DNA of 64,000 bases from Silene conica (GCA_029255685.2 CM055320.2:7302614-7366613), one strand, 5' to 3'; numbered from the stretch's first letter, positions 44,985 to 55,014 are shown. Notes: a model not told the origin generated them from the sequence alone. Numbers and translations: made by a program.

Positions 44985-45888
44985 TCAAATTTCCGACAGA
45001 GTTAACGTAGAAAAACATGTTTCAAATACAAACTCCCATTTCCGAACCACACAAGAAGCTTCATGTGGCCCTTTGTATGACACAATTGTGAAAACTTTCG
45101 AGTATAAATTTTTTTGACTCGCTCTCAAATACCATTTACAAGCTAAAGGTTGCCTATTACACTTATAAGTCACGGTATGAGGTCTTGACTCGGCAATTTT
45201 ATAAACTTGATTTCTAGCGACGTTGTAAGATGTAACAAGTTGTCGCAAAATCTCCTTGCTTCCAAAATTTTGTCCAACCATAAATTCATCCCCATTCCTA
45301 AATGGATCCACACTAGATTTATACCAATTATTTTCAAGTCCCACATCTATCGATCCGAGTTCAATAAATTGGGTATTAACACATGCTTGAGAAACAACGT
45401 CCACCATATCATCCTCATCCTCACTCAACTCAAACATAGCATCCTCCTCCTCAATCTCATCTCCAAAAATATTAGCATCTAATATGGACGCTTCGTCAAC
45501 ATTTTTAGTTGACAAACACACTTGCCAATTAGGTTCCTCAATTTGGTTAAGCATATTTGTGAATGACATAGTAAAAGGTTGTTGAGATGTTTGAGGATTT
45601 TCAAGAGACTTTAACTCGATGAACAAATCCATGGATAAAGCTTTTGATTGACACACAATTAGCCACAATGCTTTCAAACTACGATCATTACTCAATGATA
45701 CTACTTTGTAACCTCTTACACTTAGATATTTCATTTTGATAATAAGTTCAAATTTTGTTCTATCTACCTCTAATGACTCATAAATTTCATCCTTAAGCTC
45801 ATTAAAACTAATATTACTACTAACAAAAACAAAGCATTCACAACCACCCTTATAACTAACCTTTTCACCATTAACAACAACTTATTTT
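44985..45888 (-). pseudogene. MULE transposase gene: N-terminal part only
   Basis: The frame from ATG at 45734 encodes 249 residues. Similar coding sequence continues upstream in the same frame to about 45888 (GEKVSYKGGCECFVFV, FNELKDEIYESL) without an ATG, so the true 5' part is missing or spliced. An acidic linker precedes the plant MuDR domain (VGQNFGSKEILRQLVTSYNV, RNQVYKIAES, CNRQPLACKWYLRAS, VSYKGPHEASC). Sequence identity to the family ends at PHEASC, and the zinc-finger, DDE catalytic and SWIM regions are absent. The last 25 or so residues are read-through from unrelated sequence. Confidence 0.8.
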
Positions 45889-46610
45889 AATCTCGTGCAA
45901 ATAATGCACGGGTGACTTTTAAATCCTTGCAAAAAAATGTTGGTGATTACGGTTATCTTTCTATAAAAATATTATTGATTACGAATTTTCCAGTAGTTAT
46001 TGTTGTTTTTGAGTAATTTCTTTATTTGAGAAAAAATTGTTTAAAACGATTTCGGCATTTGAGATTTTTAAAAGATGATTTGAATTTTGAATGACATAAA
46101 ATAACTTGTTAATAATTAACTCAAAATAACTCAAACCCGAAATAACCCGGATCGATCAACTAAACCGACTTGATTGTCCATTTTACCAAGTCTAGGGAGG
46201 AGGTTCAACAATTTTGTTTTTACGTTACTATTTTGCCTAAAGTTAGTAGTAAAAGTTATGATACTATCAATCTCCACTTGCCCGTACCCAATGTGAATCA
46301 TAGTTATCACTTATCACATTATCGATAACCCATCCATTTTTTTCCTATAATCAAACTCACTAAACCATTTCTTTTCATATTATTAATAACTCATCCGTGT
46401 ATATAAATTATTTTTTTATAATAAATAATGTACTCCAGTAATATTTTGTAATATCTAGGTTGTATTTTTTTTTTATATTATATTGTTAATATCATAGAAA
46501 ACGTTTTAACTTTTTCAGTGAAGATTTTTTTTATTATAGTCAATTGGTATTTGTAATTATTTAATTTGTAATTTTTGAATGTTTAAATTATATTGTATTA
46601 GTAATAACAA

Positions 46611-47002
46611 ATGTATAATGTGTGATGTTGCATAGTTTGTGTTATTAAATTTGAAATCATAAATTAAGTAGTTACAAAACATAAAAAAAAAATTAAATTG
46701 AGTGTAAAACATGGGGGGCCCTACAAAAAAAAAAGTAATTTTTTTAATTTTAAGATGAAGAACCAATAGGAGGTCTTCATTTTCTACTCCTTTTATAGTA
46801 AAGGAAATGTATAATGTATGATGTTGCACAGTTTATGTTATTAAATTTGAAATCATAAATTAAGTAGTTACAAAACATAAAAAAAAATTAAATTGAGTGT
46901 AAAACATGGGGGGCCCTACAAAAAAAAAAAGTAATTTTTTTAATTCTAAAATGAAGAACCAATAGGAGGTCTTCATTTTCTACTCCTTTTATAGTAAAGG
47001 GA
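46611..47002. repeat. 196-bp tandem duplication within the MULE
   Basis: Copy 1 (46611-46806) and copy 2 (46807 to about 47002) both run from ATGTATAATG through CATGGGGGGCCCTAC to CTCCTTTTATAGTAAAGG and differ at only a few positions. Confidence 0.92.
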
Positions 47003-47381
47003 TTTCACCATTCCACCAACATGTTAATGGGTAATTATTTACTTCCATTGTAAATAATAAACTATTTATAACAACTAATTTGAACAATAAAACAAATGAA
47101 CTAAGCTAATAATTAAGAACTAAACTAATTAGGAAATCGGGGATAATGCTAAATCACACCAAAATAATAACTTATGATGAATTAATACATGAATAAAGCA
47201 TGAATTGATACCTTTAGATGAAAATAGGATGATGAGGAACAATTATAAGAACAAAAAATGGATGGATTTGAGACAAATAGAAAGGGGCGAAAATTAGGGT
47301 TTTATGTTTTGTAATTGGGGATTCTTTTCGAGTGATGAATGCTGAATGAGAAAAGTTGCGGTTTTTTTTTATACACCCAGC

Positions 47382-47569
47382 AAAGCCGCCAGGAAGCATA
47401 GCGGCTAAGCAAGTTCTCTTTTTTTTTTAAGACTTAGGCAAAGCCGCTTAGAAGTATAGCGGCTTGCCCTCTTGTCCGTTCCTTCGCAAAAACAAAACCT
47501 CCTGTAAGTTTCTGTCAAAAAAAAAAAAAAAAAACAAAGGTAAAACCGCTAAGAAGTATAGCGGCTTAC
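47382..47569. repeat. Right subterminal GCCGC hairpins of the MULE
   Basis: Palindromes AAAGCCGCC..AGCGGCTAA (47382-47407), AAGCCGCTT..AGCGGCTT (47440-47465) and AACCGCTAAG..ATAGCGGCTT (47545-47569). The third belongs to the TIR itself; the others are just inside it, mirroring the left end. Confidence 0.85.
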
Positions 47570-47929
47570 CAACAAATCTAAAAAAAACGCAAAAACTGCC
47601 ACGTGGACACTATAACTCAAAATAGTTTCAAAACAACACTAATTACCCAATTAGTTGGGTAAAATAACCCCAAAACACCAAAAAATTCAATTATTTCTTT
47701 AACTTGACTCTTAATACCTGCCCTTACGACACACATTAGGAAACCCCTTTTCCAATTAGCAATTTTCATATTGTACATTTTCCATATTGTGTATTTCCTC
47801 AATGTCTAGCTTAGCTTATGATAATATTAATTAATTTATAATTAAAATCACCTCTTTAATTCTTCTCGAGTTTGTAAGTTTTCCCGAAATATCCCTACTT
47901 TTCTAAAATATTACTTTAACTGTTCATAT

Positions 47930-48679
47930 CTGATAAGATTATAAAGAGAGAATAGTATAAGGAATTATATTATTGATTGGTCGTCTTACATTGATATGTG
48001 CCGATGTATTTATAATACATCGCCAAACCCTGCAATGATAAATTCTAATGATAGATGGGCTTAGTATACGCCCAATATCCTAATACCCTTTCCCAATCGT
48101 AAAGGCAGTACGTAGTACGAACTTTACGATTGGAGAAATACAAAAGAAAAAAACATAATCAATATAAAAAAAAAGAACGTCTTCGTCTCTTCATCTTGAT
48201 CTTTCTTCAAGACATTTATCATTAATCTTCTTCCTTTTCACAAGTTGGTGGTTTGTAAGGGTGCGTATAGGACACACCAGACAAATTTTGGTGCGTATGG
48301 GACACGCCGGACAAATTTTGATGCGTAATTCGCCGGTTTTTTTTAATGTGTAACTTGCCAGTTTTTTTCAGTGCGTAACTCGCTAGTTTTTTTCAATGCG
48401 TAACTCGCCGGTAAATTTAATACCACCTTGATTAAAGAAATAAGATTTCTTAGATTTGTCATTGAATTGAAAAAAGAGGAAAAAAACCTTTTTTTTTTTA
48501 AATTAAAAAATAAAATAGATATCATCCTAAAATCCAGCCGCAGGGCACCATAGTTAATTAATCCCTCTGGCAGGGCAGCGGAATGTCGTTTTTAGGCCTC
48601 AAGAGCGTGAGGCTTTGATATCATGATAAGATAATAGAGGGAGAATAACATAAGAATTATAATATAGATTGATGATGAC
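47930..48679 (-). mobile_element. Decayed Copia LTR copies with primer-binding region
   Basis: CTGATAAGATTATAAAGAGA at 47930 and TGATAAGATAATAGAGGGAG at about 48625 start two copies of the same LTR sequence. On the minus strand the latter is followed by TGATATCAAAGCCTCACGCT (48624-48605), a decayed form of the TGGTATCAAAGC Copia primer-binding site. Further copies start at about 53437 and 53930. The element is on the minus strand, degenerate, and has no open frame. Confidence 0.6.
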
Positions 48680-49349
48680 TGTTGGACCCCAAAATTAATA
48701 TTTTGACTCCTCGACACATGTCATCGTATGAGTGGAGGAATTAAAATAAGTTAAAGTCAACAATGAAATAAGAACATAGAAGAAAGAATCAAGGAGCATA
48801 GGAAAGAAGTCACGTGCATAAGAAGAAGAAAAGGGAAAGGAAAGGAAGTGTGCTAAGGAAGCCAATTGAGAGCCAAAAATGACTACAAACAAGACCTGCA
48901 GAAAGAAAAGCAAAAAGGAAAGAAGAGCTAGGAAAGGAAAGTCTTGGACTAGACAAAAGGGTGAAGCTAAGAGCTTGGACCAACGGTCCATAGAGGGATA
49001 GTTCTATAAATATGGAGGAATCCTATTGTAAAAAGACACACAATATAAGATAACACTTCTCTCACTAGAAATCCATAGAAATACTTGTAATATTACTCGA
49101 CTTTCTGGTCGAACTTTCTAGTGGAATTGGTGGAACTCAGTTTCCCCCGCGGTTTTTCCCTAACGGGTTTCCCGCGTCAACAACTTTCCTTGCATCTCTC
49201 CGCCTCTTACTTCTTTTAATTTTCCTAATTCTTTCTACCTTTACGATTTCTAACACAAATACCATTTATTTCTCCCAAAGATCACTATAACCCGACTTTA
49301 ACAACTTTTGGTAATTCTCGACCCGTTTAGGTAATTTTTGACCAAAACA
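48680..49349 (+). repeat. 5' LTR of the gag-only element
   Basis: Begins TGTTGGACCCC and ends CCAAAACA. A TATAAATA box near 49001 fits the U3/R border. Confidence 0.95.
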
Positions 49350-49418
49350 TTTTGGCGCCCACCGTGGGGCTATAGTGATCGTCTTCTCCGAAACCGGTCA
49401 AGCAAAGAAGCCGCTGTC

Positions 49419-51272
49419 ATGTCAGGGACCAGCCCGAAGGCCGCCAACTCCTTGACATTAAGTACTCTAGCTGCTGGTGGAGGAACCACCTCCAAAACCA
49501 CCAGCTCTCTGGATCCAGCCGCTGGCAGAGGAACCAGCGCGAAGACTACCAGCTCTCTGGATCTAGCTGCTGGTGGAGGAACCACCTCCAAAACCACCAG
49601 CTCTCTGGATCCAGCCGCTGGTAGAGGAACCAGCGCGAAGACCACCGGAGGAACCACCTCCAAAACCACCAGCTCTCTGGATCCAGCCGCTGGCAGAGGA
49701 ACCAGCGCGAAGACCACCAGCTCTCTGGATCTAGCTGCTGGTGGAGGAACCACCTCCAAAACCACCAGCTCTCTGAGTTCAGCCGCTGGCAGAGGAACCA
49801 GCGCGAAAACCACCAGCTCTCTAGATCCAGCAGCTGGCATAGAAATCAGCGCGAAAACCACCAACTCTCTGGATCCAGCTGCTGGCAGAGGAACCAGCTC
49901 GAGTCAGCCAGCTCCAACACTCGAGATGTGGCGGATAATGATGGCAGAAATGAACACGCTCCGCCAATCAATGGATGACCTCAGAAAAGACACCCAAAAG
50001 CTGAGGGAAGATGCTGCATCCAGAAGTCAGGCGGATCCAGCCTATGTCTTAGCAGACGCAGGAACCAGGCCTCCAAGAAGAGCAGTTCCAGCAGAACTAG
50101 TCACTTGCCTGGATCTAGCAGGAATCGCTCCGCCAGAAGTGTCAGCATCCGGCGGGCTGGGGCTCCTCTCCTACGAGTCACCTTCACGCCAAACACTGGC
50201 TCTAGGTAACGAGCTCATAAGAATGCGTTCAACTACTAACTTCTATAACTATGCAGGACCCTCGCATCAGCAGGCACCTGAATGGCTAGCAGGATCCTCG
50301 ATGAGGTCGCATTTTACTGGAGGAGAAGGGATAGCAGGATGCAGCATCCAGCAAACCCCATCCATAGTCCACACGACCCCAGTCGCCAGCCTCCAGGACG
50401 CTCAAGTTTCCAGAACACATGGGTATGAAACTCAATCTCCTCATCCCATTACAACTAACATTTCTGCAGGACCCAACATGTGGGAGCAGCAGTACAAAGA
50501 GTTGTGGGACCTGGTCTACCAAATACCGGGTGTACCTCGACCCCTGGAAAAGGCTGCACAAGATTGCTACGCGGATTCTCCCTTCACCAGCAACATTGTT
50601 TCTGTCAGCATGCCAAAGGGATTCAAGCCACCAACAATGGTACCCTACGACGGCACATCTGACCCCATTGACCACATCAACCAGTACAAGCAAAAGATGA
50701 TGGTGGTAACAACATCAGGACCTCTAAAAGAAGCATGCATGTGCAAGGGATTTGGATCAACCCTCTCGGGACCAGCGTTGCAATGGCTTATTAGTCTACC
50801 AAACGGGAGCATCTCCAACTTTGCCGAATTGGTGAACGCCTTCAACCAGCAGTTCGCCAGCAGTAGGGAGCCAAAAAAGCAGACCAGCGACCTATACCGC
50901 ATTATCCAGGGTCCAGAAGAGTCCACCAGAGATTACTTGGCTAGATTCAACGCGGCAATGGTGTCGATACCCAGATGTGATGTAACTACCGCCATCCACG
51001 CCTTCCGCTGGGGGCTACCAGAGGGGTCAGAGTTGTACGAGGACCTGACCAAGTGGACCTGCACGAATTTCGCCCAGGTGCAGCAGAAGGCTCTGGATGT
51101 CGTACGTCTGGAAGAAGATGCTGGACCCAAAAGGCTCAACCATACCGCTGAATCTGCGTCCAGGAAGGCTCCAGCAGAAAAGAATGAAAGGCCTGGACCA
51201 TACGGCAGGCCAGTCAACAAAGTCTCAGGGGGAAAATCCTGGAGGAACCCCTCTACCTCTACCTATCTGTAA
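49419..51272 (+). CDS. Gag protein with N-terminal 16-residue tandem repeats
   Basis: Open for 617 residues from the ATG at 49419; the frame is open even further upstream but the first Met in frame is here. Residues about 17-160 are ten 16-residue repeats alternating LDPAAGRGTSAKTTSS and LDLAAGGGTTSKTTSS, one of them partial. A short coiled-coil-like stretch follows (MRQSMDDLRKDTQKLREDA form). The retrotransposon gag core lies around 410-560: PPTMVPYDGTSDPIDHINQY, GPALQWLISLP, FAELVNAFNQQF, STRDYLARFNA. It packages element RNA in cytoplasmic particles. No CCHC knuckle is seen before the frame ends, so the C-terminus may be truncated by the pol deletion. Confidence 0.92.
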   Translation: MSGTSPKAANSLTLSTLAAGGGTTSKTTSSLDPAAGRGTSAKTTSSLDLAAGGGTTSKTTSSLDPAAGRGTSAKTTGGTTSKTTSSLDPAAGRGTSAKTTSSLDLAAGGGTTSKTTSSLSSAAGRGTSAKTTSSLDPAAGIEISAKTTNSLDPAAGRGTSSSQPAPTLEMWRIMMAEMNTLRQSMDDLRKDTQKLREDAASRSQADPAYVLADAGTRPPRRAVPAELVTCLDLAGIAPPEVSASGGLGLLSYESPSRQTLALGNELIRMRSTTNFYNYAGPSHQQAPEWLAGSSMRSHFTGGEGIAGCSIQQTPSIVHTTPVASLQDAQVSRTHGYETQSPHPITTNISAGPNMWEQQYKELWDLVYQIPGVPRPLEKAAQDCYADSPFTSNIVSVSMPKGFKPPTMVPYDGTSDPIDHINQYKQKMMVVTTSGPLKEACMCKGFGSTLSGPALQWLISLPNGSISNFAELVNAFNQQFASSREPKKQTSDLYRIIQGPEESTRDYLARFNAAMVSIPRCDVTTAIHAFRWGLPEGSELYEDLTKWTCTNFAQVQQKALDVVRLEEDAGPKRLNHTAESASRKAPAEKNERPGPYGRPVNKVSGGKSWRNPSTSTYL

Positions 51273-51357
51273 CCAAGGCAGACGTAAGTTCTGGTACCAG
51301 AACACGGAGGTTCTCAGCATCCAGCACTATGTCAGTAAGTCTCTACCTGCAGAAACC

Positions 51358-51834
51358 ATGTATTCAGCTCATACCGCATTACTTGTCTTTGCATTATTTA
51401 AAGTCTCTTATAAATTAAAGACGTATTTTGAGTCTCACATAATCTCAGCTTTAATAAGCTATCCCCTAAAGACAATATTAGGAGAATATGAATTATCTGT
51501 AAGAACGGCTAAGTGGTCTGTACTCCTAAATGGCCGTGGCTTAAAATTTGAAACTCGTACTGCAATAAAATCACAAACTCTTGCAGATTTTGTTTCTAAC
51601 TTTAGTCCAGGACTCCAGAAGGAGGCTGAAATAGGCATCCTACCTCCAGAAATGGGGGCTAGTGTTGTGGAACATGAATCCTCGACAGCGCGATCGACCA
51701 AGAGGGCCCAGACCCTGAAACACCCTCCACCTAAAGAAATACTTCTTTTAAAAAGGTGGAACACGCTGGGCACTCAGCTGCCAAACACATTTCCCCCAGG
51801 TTCCAGGCAACCAGAAGGGGTGAAATCTGCATAA
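51358..51834 (+). pseudogene. Stub of Gypsy pol, RNase H region
   Basis: ALISYPLKTILGEYELSVRT, AKWSVLLNG and TRTAIKSQTLADF match the order seen around the Gypsy RNase H (LTDYPLK..., RLAKWAIEL..., PRTAIKGQALADF). Protease and reverse transcriptase before it and integrase after it are absent, so an internal deletion joined gag to this stub. The remaining frame runs on to 51834 without a domain. Confidence 0.75.
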
Positions 51835-52231
51835 AACAGAAATAGCGTGCGAATGTAGCAAGGTACGAGCAACCGGGACACTGTCGCCCGCGATACTGAG
51901 CACCCACGCAAGCCTGGCATCCTCCGACTGAGATGGGTATACCCTGAAGCCAGCACCCACACTTGGCCATACTCGAATAAAAACATGCATGCATATAAAC
52001 AGAGGCAAACCGCCTACAACGGCTGAGCCTAAAAATCAAGCAGAAGCAAACGCCTACAACGGCTGAGCCTAAAAATGAAAAAAGCATTAAAACGAAAAAT
52101 GCGAAAAACATCAACGCAACCCCTGACACTCGGGGTCTAGAGTAATCCAGAAACTTCCTACTGGCGTCACACAGGGCCCAGGAAGTCCATCCACCGTCGT
52201 CGTCATTCTGGACATCTGGAGCAGGAATCTC

Positions 52232-52545
52232 TTAGACCTGGGTATCCACCTCTGGCAGATCCTCTTCCTTTACGCTCCACTCCAGGTGCTTAATCTCCTT
52301 AAACTCTTTCATATATATTATTCTAGCTCTCCAATGAGTGCAAGGAACAACACCAGATAAAATCTTGAAGAGCGCATCCTCCATCCTCCACGAAGCATCC
52401 ACCTCGGCGACCAGAGCACCATTTGCCTCTTTCAGTTCCTTCACTTCTGCAGCCAGAGTGTCCTTCGCCTCCAGCATAGCTGCCTGCTGGAGCGGAGTGC
52501 TTGTTCAGCACGAATCTTGGGTCCAGGAAGCAGTCTGCCCCCAGG
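52232..52545 (-). pseudogene. Antisense coiled-coil ORF remnant near the 3' LTR
   Basis: On the minus strand, AAMLEAKDTLAAEVKELKEA and NGALVAEV form heptad-like helix sequence and continue to 52232. Just upstream, RAEQAL in another frame would extend the helix, so one frameshift has broken it. Tat-lineage Gypsy elements are known to carry an extra antisense ORF between pol and the 3' LTR; this fits that position. Function unknown. Confidence 0.55.
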
Positions 52546-52642
52546 AGTAGCCCGAAACCTTCTGGCAACCAAATCACTTCCTCTGGGTCCAGGAACAGGC
52601 GAATTCTTACACAAGTGCACTTATGCAAGAATTGGGGGCTAA

Positions 52643-53312
52643 TGTTGGACCCCAAAATTAATATTTTGACTCCTCGACACATGTCATCGTATGAGTGGAG
52701 GAATTAAAATAAGTTAAAGTCAACAATGAAATAAGAACATAGAAGAAAGAATCAAGGAGCATAGGAAAGAAGTCACGTGCATAAGAAGAAGAAAAGGGAA
52801 AGGAAAGGAAGTGTGCTAAGGAAGCCAATTGAGAGCCAAAAATGACTACAAACAAGAGCTGCAGAAAGAAAAGCAAAAAGGAAAGAAGAGCTAGGAAAGG
52901 AAAGTCTTGGACTAGACAAAAGGGTGAAGCTAAGAGCTTGGACCAACGGTCCATAGAGGGATAGTTCTATAAATATGGAGGAATCCTATTGTAAAAAGAC
53001 ACACAATATAAGATAACACTTCTCTCACTAGAAATCCATAGAAATACTTGTAATATTACTCGACTTTCTGGTCGAACTTTCTAGTGGAATTGGCGGAACT
53101 CAGTTTCCCCCGCGGTTTTTCCCTAACGGGTTTCCCGCGTCAACAACTTTCCTTGCATCTCTCCGCCTCTTACTTCTTTTAATTTTCCTAATTCTTTCTA
53201 CCTTTACGATTTCTAACACAAATACCATTTATTTCTCCCAAAGATCACTATAACCCGACTTTAACAACTTTTGGTAATTCTCGACCCGTTTAGGTAATTT
53301 TTGACCAAAACA
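52643..53312 (+). repeat. 3' LTR of the gag-only element
   Basis: Matches the 5' LTR throughout except at two positions I could see: GACCTGC/GAGCTGC and TTGGTGGAAC/TTGGCGGAAC. Confidence 0.95.
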
Positions 53313-54040
53313 ATGACTTACATGGATATGTGACCATGTATTTATAATATCTCGTCACTTACTAAAACCCTAGAATGACAGAACATAATGATAGATTGAC
53401 CTAGTATGTATATGCCCAATATCCTAATATGATAAGAATATAGAAGGAGGAATAACATATGAATTGTATTATTAATTGTGTGATCTTAATAGTTATACAA
53501 TACGTCATTTATATATTAAAACGAGATCACAACGTAAGGAAACTTATTCTAAGATATTATTAATTTGTAGAATAAGTTTCCTTACCTTTGAAACGATATT
53601 ATAAATTTCAATATTTGGAGAACGTTAATTTTTTCGGACTCCAAAATTGGTTGCGTAATCCGCCAGTCAAATTTGTACCACCTTTCAAAATTAAAGATTT
53701 CAAACGGAAGAATTATGATAATTTTTTTTCATTTTTTTGCGGTTAAAAGAGTATATTTTATTTGATAAAAAAATTGGCAAAAACAATTGTAAACAAGAAA
53801 AATCACGACAACTTCTTATTGTTTTTTTTTTATTTTTGCTAAAAAAATAATAATTTGAATTTTTTAAAAATAACGAAAAATCCCACCGGAGATCGTTATA
53901 TAATTTCGCCCACCGACAAGAATGCCAAAGCGGGTATTGATATGTGACGATGTATTTATAATACATCGTCAAATCCTGAAATGATAAACCCTAATGATAG
54001 ACGAGCCTAGTATATGTCAATATCCTAATAATATCTCTTA
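53313..54040 (-). mobile_element. Decayed Copia LTR copies, right part
   Basis: TTACATGGATATGTGACCAT and ATGCCCAATATCCTAATA continue the LTR copy broken by the Gypsy insertion. A further copy begins near 53437 (GATAAGAATATAGAAGGAGG), and another piece lies at 53930-54030 (TATGTGACGATGTATTTATA). They are partial and non-coding. Confidence 0.55.
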
Positions 54041-54372
54041 GTCACAATTTCGCAAAGACGTGATTCTTTTTCTATAATTATAGATCTCGAAATGAATTAT
54101 TTCACAAAAAGAACAAATTATTTTTCTTGAATATGTGATCGAAAATAAAAGTTACTCAAAATTTCTTAAACGAATAACTTTATTTATAATGTTATCTTAA
54201 GGAGAAATACATAGTCCTCCGAGTACAACATGGCTCCTTAGCTATAAGCTTACAAATAGGAGCCTATTGGAGGAACTTATTCATTGCAATAATAAAAATA
54301 AATCAAATACAAGTACTTAGGCACGTAATAAGTTATACTCCGTACCTAATGTAAACGTTACACAATAACAAA

Positions 54373-55014
54373 TCATGCAGCTTTGACGAAGGCAACCACA
54401 AGAGGAATTGCACTATCATCTAGACTCAAAAAATTTACGCCTTGTTCATTTGTCACAATACCAACATCTTTAGACACCGTACCTCCCAAAGAAGAGCTAC
54501 TATACCTTATCATATAACCATTATTCTCATCACTCTTCTTAATCTTAAACCAACTAATTTCATCACCCTTTTCACCATCGAGCACCACAAGCGCGTTATC
54601 AGACGAGGCTTCTGTAGACACGGTCCACACAGTCGTGTACAAACGGCGACATTCAGGTAAAATGCTAAGGTACTTAAAAGCAATGTTATAATCGGAGAAA
54701 CCGTGTTGGATATATGTTTGTTCAGCGTCTTGAGGGAAGAACACTAGCGGGATGCCAACGTCTGTAGGACCTAATCTCGACTGTGACACGATGAATTCAG
54801 GGCACGAAGGGGAGTCGTTGTTAAACATGGTTAGACCACCCTCGACTGATGACTCAGTTGCTGGGACCGCGTAGTAGAATTCACCCGCGACAAGTGGGTT
54901 GCCGTTGGTGTCTAGGACCGCAATGTCGTCGTCGTTTGCGGTGGTTGATTGAGGAGATAGGGAAATGAGAAGGATAAGTAGGGTGGCTAATGCTGAGACG
55001 TAAATGCGTGCCAT
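54373..55014 (-). CDS. Kunitz (STI)-type inhibitor-like protein, copy 2
   Basis: A single-exon frame of 213 residues closely related to copy 1 across its whole length. A signal peptide covers about residues 1-26 (MARIYVSALATLLILLISLS...). Then come AVLDTNGNPLVAGEFYYAVP, CPEFIVSQSRLGPTDVGIPL and the C-terminal FLSLDDSAIPLVVAFVKAA. It keeps the same two Cys (SCPEFI, PECRRLY) and lacks the second Kunitz disulphide. The 3' flank (CAAATACAAGTACTTAGGCA, CGTACCTAA) is also shared with copy 1, so the duplicated unit includes promoter and 3' UTR. Inhibitor activity is inferred from the family only. Confidence 0.88.
   Translation of the reverse strand: MARIYVSALATLLILLISLSPQSTTANDDDIAVLDTNGNPLVAGEFYYAVPATESSVEGGLTMFNNDSPSCPEFIVSQSRLGPTDVGIPLVFFPQDAEQTYIQHGFSDYNIAFKYLSILPECRRLYTTVWTVSTEASSDNALVVLDGEKGDEISWFKIKKSDENNGYMIRYSSSSLGGTVSKDVGIVTNEQGVNFLSLDDSAIPLVVAFVKAA

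Larger units (their letters stand above)
44489..47688 (-). mobile_element. Mutator-like element with 190-bp TIRs and 9-bp TSD, internally deleted
   Basis: AATTATTTC lies directly outside both ends (44480-44488, 47689-47697), a perfect 9-bp TSD. The left 187 bp (44489-44675) and right 191 bp (47498-47688) are inverted repeats with only a few differences, from GAATTTTTTGGTGTTTTGGG to CTTACAGGAGG. Six palindromes of the AAGCCGC..GCGGCTT type lie in and just inside the termini. A shortened MuDR-type gene is on the minus strand, and a 196-bp tandem duplication lies in the other half. The element lacks the catalytic domain, so it would need a helper. TIR identity suggests a fairly recent insertion. 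Confidence 0.93.
48680..53312 (+). mobile_element. Young non-autonomous Gypsy-type LTR retrotransposon (gag-only)
   Basis: LTRs at 48680-49349 and 52643-53312 are both 670 bp, begin TGTTGG and end ACA, and differ at two positions by my comparison. ATGAC flanks both ends (48675-48679, 53313-53317) as a perfect 5-bp TSD. TGGCGCCCACCGTGGGGC just after the left LTR is the primer-binding site of many plant Gypsy elements, and GAATTGGGGGCTAA just before the right LTR is the polypurine tract. The interior has a long gag, a stub of pol and an antisense coiled-coil remnant. Protease, reverse transcriptase and integrase are missing, so mobility must have come from another element's enzymes. It inserted into an old Copia LTR. 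Confidence 0.96.

Noticed and set aside
49370-49864. 164-codon minus-strand frame over the gag repeats
   Set aside because: It is a mirror of the tandem repeats, whose 48-bp unit keeps both strands open.
50286-51220. Minus-strand and second-frame ORFs within gag
   Set aside because: They overlap an intact gag core whose motifs are recognised in the main frame.
52323-52682. 119-codon minus-strand frame reaching into the 3' LTR
   Set aside because: It covers the coiled-coil remnant in the wrong frame; the helix-forming sequence is in the adjacent frame.
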